Assembly (NCBI GenBank): GCA_902805615.1
Contig: CADCTQ010000001.1
Span: 1 to 64,000 of the forward strand
Direction: 5' to 3'
Origin: an uncultured Cytophagales bacterium
Lineage (GTDB): Bacteria > Bacteroidota > Bacteroidia > Cytophagales > 172606-1
Length of the DNA stretch: 64,000 nt
The first letter of the stretch is position 1; each line of letters begins with the position of its first letter. Positions 60,086 to 64,000 of this stretch are shown here, in pieces. A program made the translations under genes and the position numbers. The notes under the pieces are model-generated. The model ran no database searches. It saw nothing but the letters and a program-made list of their open reading frames with translations, and was not told the DNA's origin.

Positions 60086-60715
60086 CTAGAAGCGACGCCA
60101 GAACAGGCTCAGTCCGACGACCAGCACAAGGCCAATCTGGATGGTAGTCAGCACGTAGATGTAGTTGGTTTGGCCCCTCGACTCGTTGAGCAGTTGCTCG
60201 CCCACCGTTAACTGCAGGGTTGACAGATCGGTCAGCGTTTGGGCCACCTGACCAAAAGCGGTACGGCCAGTACCCGCAAAAACCACCCGCTGCGCCTCCG
60301 GTTGGTCAACCAGCTTCGTGGTGATCTCCGCTTCCAACTGGTTGTACGCAGCCAGCCGCTTTTTCAACAAAGTCAACTGGTCCGCTTCTTCGGGCGTCAG
60401 CGTGGTCAGGGCGAATTCGGTCAGCAAAGAGTCTACCCGGCGGTTCAGCCGGTCAAGCGTTGAAAGGTTTGTACCCGGCTTGGTGCCACCCAGCACGTGG
60501 GGTTCGAGCAGCAGCCGTTTCTGGTAGATGTTCGAGGTCAGGCTGGCAATGATCGCGGTCGGCACCAGGCGGTCCTTGTAGATGGAGGCCGATGCCTGCT
60601 GAATCTGGTGAACGGTGCGACGACTCAAAAAAATGCTTGTCAGGCTTAGCCCTAACAGGCTAACGATTAACAAGGTGAGCCGCAGGGGTGAACGGGTCTT
60701 GGGGGTTTGTTCCAT
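60086..60715 (-). CDS. Four-helix-bundle sensor (4HB_MCP-like) membrane protein without output domain
   Basis: TM-helical region-TM layout: LLIVSLLGLSLTSIF ... YVLTTIQIGLVLVVGLSLFWRRF*. Confidence 0.7.
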   Translation of the reverse strand: MEQTPKTRSPLRLTLLIVSLLGLSLTSIFLSRRTVHQIQQASASIYKDRLVPTAIIASLTSNIYQKRLLLEPHVLGGTKPGTNLSTLDRLNRRVDSLLTEFALTTLTPEEADQLTLLKKRLAAYNQLEAEITTKLVDQPEAQRVVFAGTGRTAFGQVAQTLTDLSTLQLTVGEQLLNESRGQTNYIYVLTTIQIGLVLVVGLSLFWRRF

Positions 60716-60839
60716 GGAATAAACGGGGTACTACCTATTTCTTTTTCTGCAAGGGGAAGGTAGTTATAAATTAACGCATTGCTTCCGATGCAGCCAAATC
60801 CTCCGCTACTTTGTCACCTTCGCTGCAAGAAGCGATCCT

Positions 60840-62411
60840 TTATTGAAGCTCCAGCACCACTACGGAAAAAGGCGGCAGTTGCAGCGTGAGCTTTTCGCCC
60901 CGCAGCGTTGCCCCTTTGAATATGGCGGGTTTGATGCGGTCCGGTGTTTCAAATGTGTTATGGTCCTGGAGCCTGGCGGCGGTCAAGATGCGGCCCGTAA
61001 CGGTTTTCAGTTTACTGGCGGGCAGGGCAAGGGCAACCGGGTGCGCACGCGCAGCGTCAATATTGACCAGCGAAACGTGCAGCCGGCCGTTTCGGTCCCG
61101 GGAAGCGGAAGCCGACACGGCCGGCAATTTTTCGTTTCCGACCCCGTAAGCCGGCGTCTGTACCTCTACGGGCAACAACACGGCTCCCTGGTGCACCTTA
61201 TACATTTCCATCACGTGGTACGTAGGGGTAAGCATCATCTTCTCCTCCTGCGTAAGAATGACGGCCTGCAGCACGTTGACGGCCTGGGCCAGGTTCGCCA
61301 TCCGGACCCGGTCGCAGTGGTTGTGGAAGATGTTGAGCGTGGTGCCGGCAATCATGGCATCGCGCATCGTGTTCTGCTGGAACAGAAATCCCGGGTTGGT
61401 GCCCGGCTCCACCTCGTACCAGCCGCCCCATTCATCCACGACCAGGGCCACTTTTTTGGCGGGGTCATATTTGTCCATCACGGCCGAATGCTTCCGGATC
61501 AGTTCCTCCATGCGCAAGGCGCGCTGCATGGTGGTGAAGTATTGCGATTCGGAGAAGGTGGTGGACGGGCCTTTTTTCTCCCAGTCAATCACCGCGTAGT
61601 GATGCAGGGCAACCCCTTCCAGCAAGCTTTTGGGAATGTTCTTCATCAATACTTCCGTCCAGTTGTAGTCGTCCGAACTGGCCCCGGAAGCAATCCGGAA
61701 AATGCCGCCCTTGTTGTTGGTCCAGTCCCTGACGAAGGTGGCGTACTTGCGGTATTCGTTGGCGTAGTAATCGGCCGTCATGTTGCCTCCGCACCCCCAG
61801 GCTTCGTTGCCGATGCCCCAGTATTTCACGTTCCAGGGCTGGTCGCGTCCATTTTCCTTACGGAGGGCAGACATGGGACTCTCCCCGCCAAAGTTTACGT
61901 ATTGCACCCAATCGGCCAGCTCCTGCACCTGTCCGCTGCCGATGTTGCCGGCCAGGTAGGGCTCCGTACCCAGCAGTTCGCACAGGTTGAGGAAGTCGTG
62001 CGTGCCGAAGCTGTTGTTTTCGGTAACCCCGCCCCACCAGGTGTTGACAATGCTGGGTCGCTGCTGTTTCGGGCCGATGCCGTCTTTCCAGTGATAGGTA
62101 TCGGCAAAGCAACCGCCGGGCCAGCGCAGGTTGGGAATCTGCAATTGCCGGAGCGCTTCCACGACGTCGTTGCGTACGCCGTTGGTATGCGGGATTTTGC
62201 GGTTATCCTCGCCCACGTAAAAGCCCCCGTAGATACAGCGGCCCAAATGCTCGGCAAAATGGCCGTAAATGTGTTTGCTGATCGTATCCCTGGCCTGGTC
62301 GAGGCGAACCGTGATGGTGGTTGCCGGCGGTTGGGCAAACGCGTGACCGGTCAGTAGCGTGGCGATAAGGGCCGCATAAAACGCAGCCCGGGTTCGTGGC
62401 AAGTGCTTCAT
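60840..62411 (-). CDS. Alpha-L-arabinofuranosidase, GH51
   Basis: ISKHIYGHFAEHLGRCIYGGFYVG, NLRWPGGCFADTYHWKDGIGP, YWGIGNEAWGCGGNM, VDEWGGWYEVEPG. Confidence 0.93.
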   Translation of the reverse strand: MKHLPRTRAAFYAALIATLLTGHAFAQPPATTITVRLDQARDTISKHIYGHFAEHLGRCIYGGFYVGEDNRKIPHTNGVRNDVVEALRQLQIPNLRWPGGCFADTYHWKDGIGPKQQRPSIVNTWWGGVTENNSFGTHDFLNLCELLGTEPYLAGNIGSGQVQELADWVQYVNFGGESPMSALRKENGRDQPWNVKYWGIGNEAWGCGGNMTADYYANEYRKYATFVRDWTNNKGGIFRIASGASSDDYNWTEVLMKNIPKSLLEGVALHHYAVIDWEKKGPSTTFSESQYFTTMQRALRMEELIRKHSAVMDKYDPAKKVALVVDEWGGWYEVEPGTNPGFLFQQNTMRDAMIAGTTLNIFHNHCDRVRMANLAQAVNVLQAVILTQEEKMMLTPTYHVMEMYKVHQGAVLLPVEVQTPAYGVGNEKLPAVSASASRDRNGRLHVSLVNIDAARAHPVALALPASKLKTVTGRILTAARLQDHNTFETPDRIKPAIFKGATLRGEKLTLQLPPFSVVVLELQ

Positions 62412-62525
62412 TGGGTGGTGAGTTCTCTCCAAAAGTACTGAAAACAGGAACCTTGTCCGGCAGCATTCCAGCCGAACGCAGCAGGAGAACAGCGCTTTTC
62501 CAGCTCACGCCAACGTTTACCGTTG

Positions 62526-62815
62526 TATGTGATTAGCGTATGAGCGTATTGGAGGCAGTTAGGGTGAGTGATGGGTCGGTTGTGATGGGTGGTAATGTGA
62601 GGGGTTGGGTGGTTACAGGATGGTTTGTAATGGGTTGGTGAATGGTTTATGATCTGTAAGTGGGGTTTGTTCTTTTTGGCATTGCCCCAAAAAGAACCAA
62701 AAAGGTCTAGGCCCAATGATGCTTCCCCCCGCCAGTCAACCCGCCCCTCGCCATTGGGCCGGGCCTGCCCGCCGCGATCCCACCGGTGCCGAAACAACGA
62801 TACCACCGCGTAAGG
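62526..62815 (+). repeat. Dispersed hairpin-rich repeat, copy 2
   Basis: See 54948-55174; same orientation. Confidence 0.85.
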
Positions 62816-63006
62816 GCGTATGGAAGGGGGCCGCCCATCGCAACGCCACAAGAACGATACGAACGCGTAATGAACGGTGCCCGCTCACTGCCTGGCTGCT
62901 CACCGCGTATTCACAAGGCAGGGCGCTAATCAAGCACTTACCGTTGGCATCGGCGCAATGTCACTCAAACAAGCATTGCCATAATGGATACGCAGTTGGG
63001 CATGGG

Positions 63007-64000
63007 TCAATGCACCGGCTGCGCCAGAAACTGCTTCGCCAGGGTGAGTTCGGGTCTGGGGGAAGCAGCAGGCCGGACCAATTCGAGCAACTGCTGGTAA
63101 TACGCCCGGGCTTTTTGCCGGTCGCCGGCTTTTTCAGCCGCCAGCCCTGCCCCGTATAAGCCATTGAATCGGTTGGGATGACTCTCCAAGGCTGCCTCGT
63201 AGGCCACCAGGGCTGCTGCCGGTTGGTGAAGCTGCAAGAGCAAGTCGGCCAGCAACTCCCGGGCCGGCAGCACCTCCCCCGGGGTTACCGGGTGTTTTTC
63301 GGTTTGCGCTTCCAGTTCGGCTGCCCGTTGCATGCGTTGCAGCGCCTGCGCGTGGTTTCCCTGCTTGAATTGTATCCAGGCCTGGCCCGCATGGACCTGG
63401 ATGCGGACCAGGTTGGCTTTGTAGGCGTCTTTTTGCTCGGTGAGCAGCGCTTCCAGCCGGCCCAGTTCGGCCACCTCCGCCTGCGCCTCCCGCAGGTTGC
63501 CCAAGTGAACATGGCCCATCAGGCGCGTAAAGTGGACAATGGCTTTCTGCCAGGGGAACCTGGCCCAGGGAAAGCCGGCCGGCTGTAGCGGCAGTACAGC
63601 CGCTTGTTGCCAAAGTTTGTTTTCCAGCACGTACCGGGCAGGCACGGCAGCAAATGCATAAGCTACTTTGAAATTGACCGGACTTACCTCTTTGATCGTT
63701 TTCAGGTATTGCCACTGCGCGAGTGCCCGCTGATTGTTCCCCGCTTGCAGGTAAGCGTACATGAGGTAGTCCAGCCCGTGCAATTCCTCATCCCAGTGCC
63801 CCTTGATGCCTGCGGCCTGGGCGTAGCACTGGGCCGAAGAAATCGAGGCCTGGTTCGACTGGATGCATTCGGCCCATAGCCCCAGGCGGGTAAAGATGTG
63901 CGAGGGCATGTGCAAGGCGTGCGCCGAAGAGGGAGCAACCGAAGCGTATTTGCGGGCGGCGGGCAGGGCCAGGGCGGCTAGTTGGGGGAAGTCGTAGGTA
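63007..64000 (-). CDS. TPR-repeat protein, 5' end beyond window
   Basis: Frame open to the window end; HMPSHIFTRLGLWAECIQSNQASI, ARELLADLLLQLHQPAAALVAYEAALESHPNRFNGLYGAGLAAEKAGDRQKARAYYQQLLEL. Confidence 0.85.
   Translation of the reverse strand, partial: TYDFPQLAALALPAARKYASVAPSSAHALHMPSHIFTRLGLWAECIQSNQASISSAQCYAQAAGIKGHWDEELHGLDYLMYAYLQAGNNQRALAQWQYLKTIKEVSPVNFKVAYAFAAVPARYVLENKLWQQAAVLPLQPAGFPWARFPWQKAIVHFTRLMGHVHLGNLREAQAEVAELGRLEALLTEQKDAYKANLVRIQVHAGQAWIQFKQGNHAQALQRMQRAAELEAQTEKHPVTPGEVLPARELLADLLLQLHQPAAALVAYEAALESHPNRFNGLYGAGLAAEKAGDRQKARAYYQQLLELVRPAASPRPELTLAKQFLAQPVH

Noticed and set aside
60843-62357. 504-aa plus-strand ORF
   Set aside because: Antisense shadow of the GH51 gene.
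62560-62660. G-rich tract as G-quadruplex
   Set aside because: Contains GG/GGGG runs but irregular spacing; no evidence beyond composition.

Overview
The window looks like a Bacteroidota (probably Cytophagales-type) chromosome segment. Support for this: a SusC/SusD pair under ECF sigma/FecR control, T9SS-type C-terminal sorting tails, DUF2490, and MBOAT/AlgX-type O-acetylation genes. Gene content in order: a truncated TraG/VirD4-like coupling protein abutting an ECF sigma/anti-sigma/Spy-like operon; an enolase-superfamily protein, a WD40 pair (one frameshifted) and a GH10 xylanase-SusD-SusC-FecR-sigma locus; a CHASE3/PAS histidine kinase; a decayed patch; an O-acyltransferase trio and a GDSL/ricin-lectin T9SS protein; an IS3-family element; an M29 aminopeptidase; a 12-repeat NHL protein; YceI, amidase, SDR and SnoaL-like genes; a five-GAF sigma54 activator; Crp, SDR, a glycosyltransferase and a ScyD/E-like protein; MsrA; a PQQ-type sugar dehydrogenase; a GH51 arabinofuranosidase; and a partial TPR protein. 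The most unusual signals are not ordinary genes. (1) Two 149-bp MITE-like elements about 94% identical with about 22-bp terminal inverted repeats. (2) A 189-bp MITE with near-perfect TIRs and a 7-bp TSD, nested in another palindromic repeat and carrying two internal hairpins with a shared core. (3) A roughly 200-bp or longer dispersed repeat in two direct copies with conserved hairpins. (4) A recurrent decay mode in which genes keep their N- and/or C-terminus but have lost their middle (OYE, FMN reductase, histidine kinase, alpha/beta hydrolase). I found no CRISPR array, tRNA or rRNA. All alignments and counts were made by eye.
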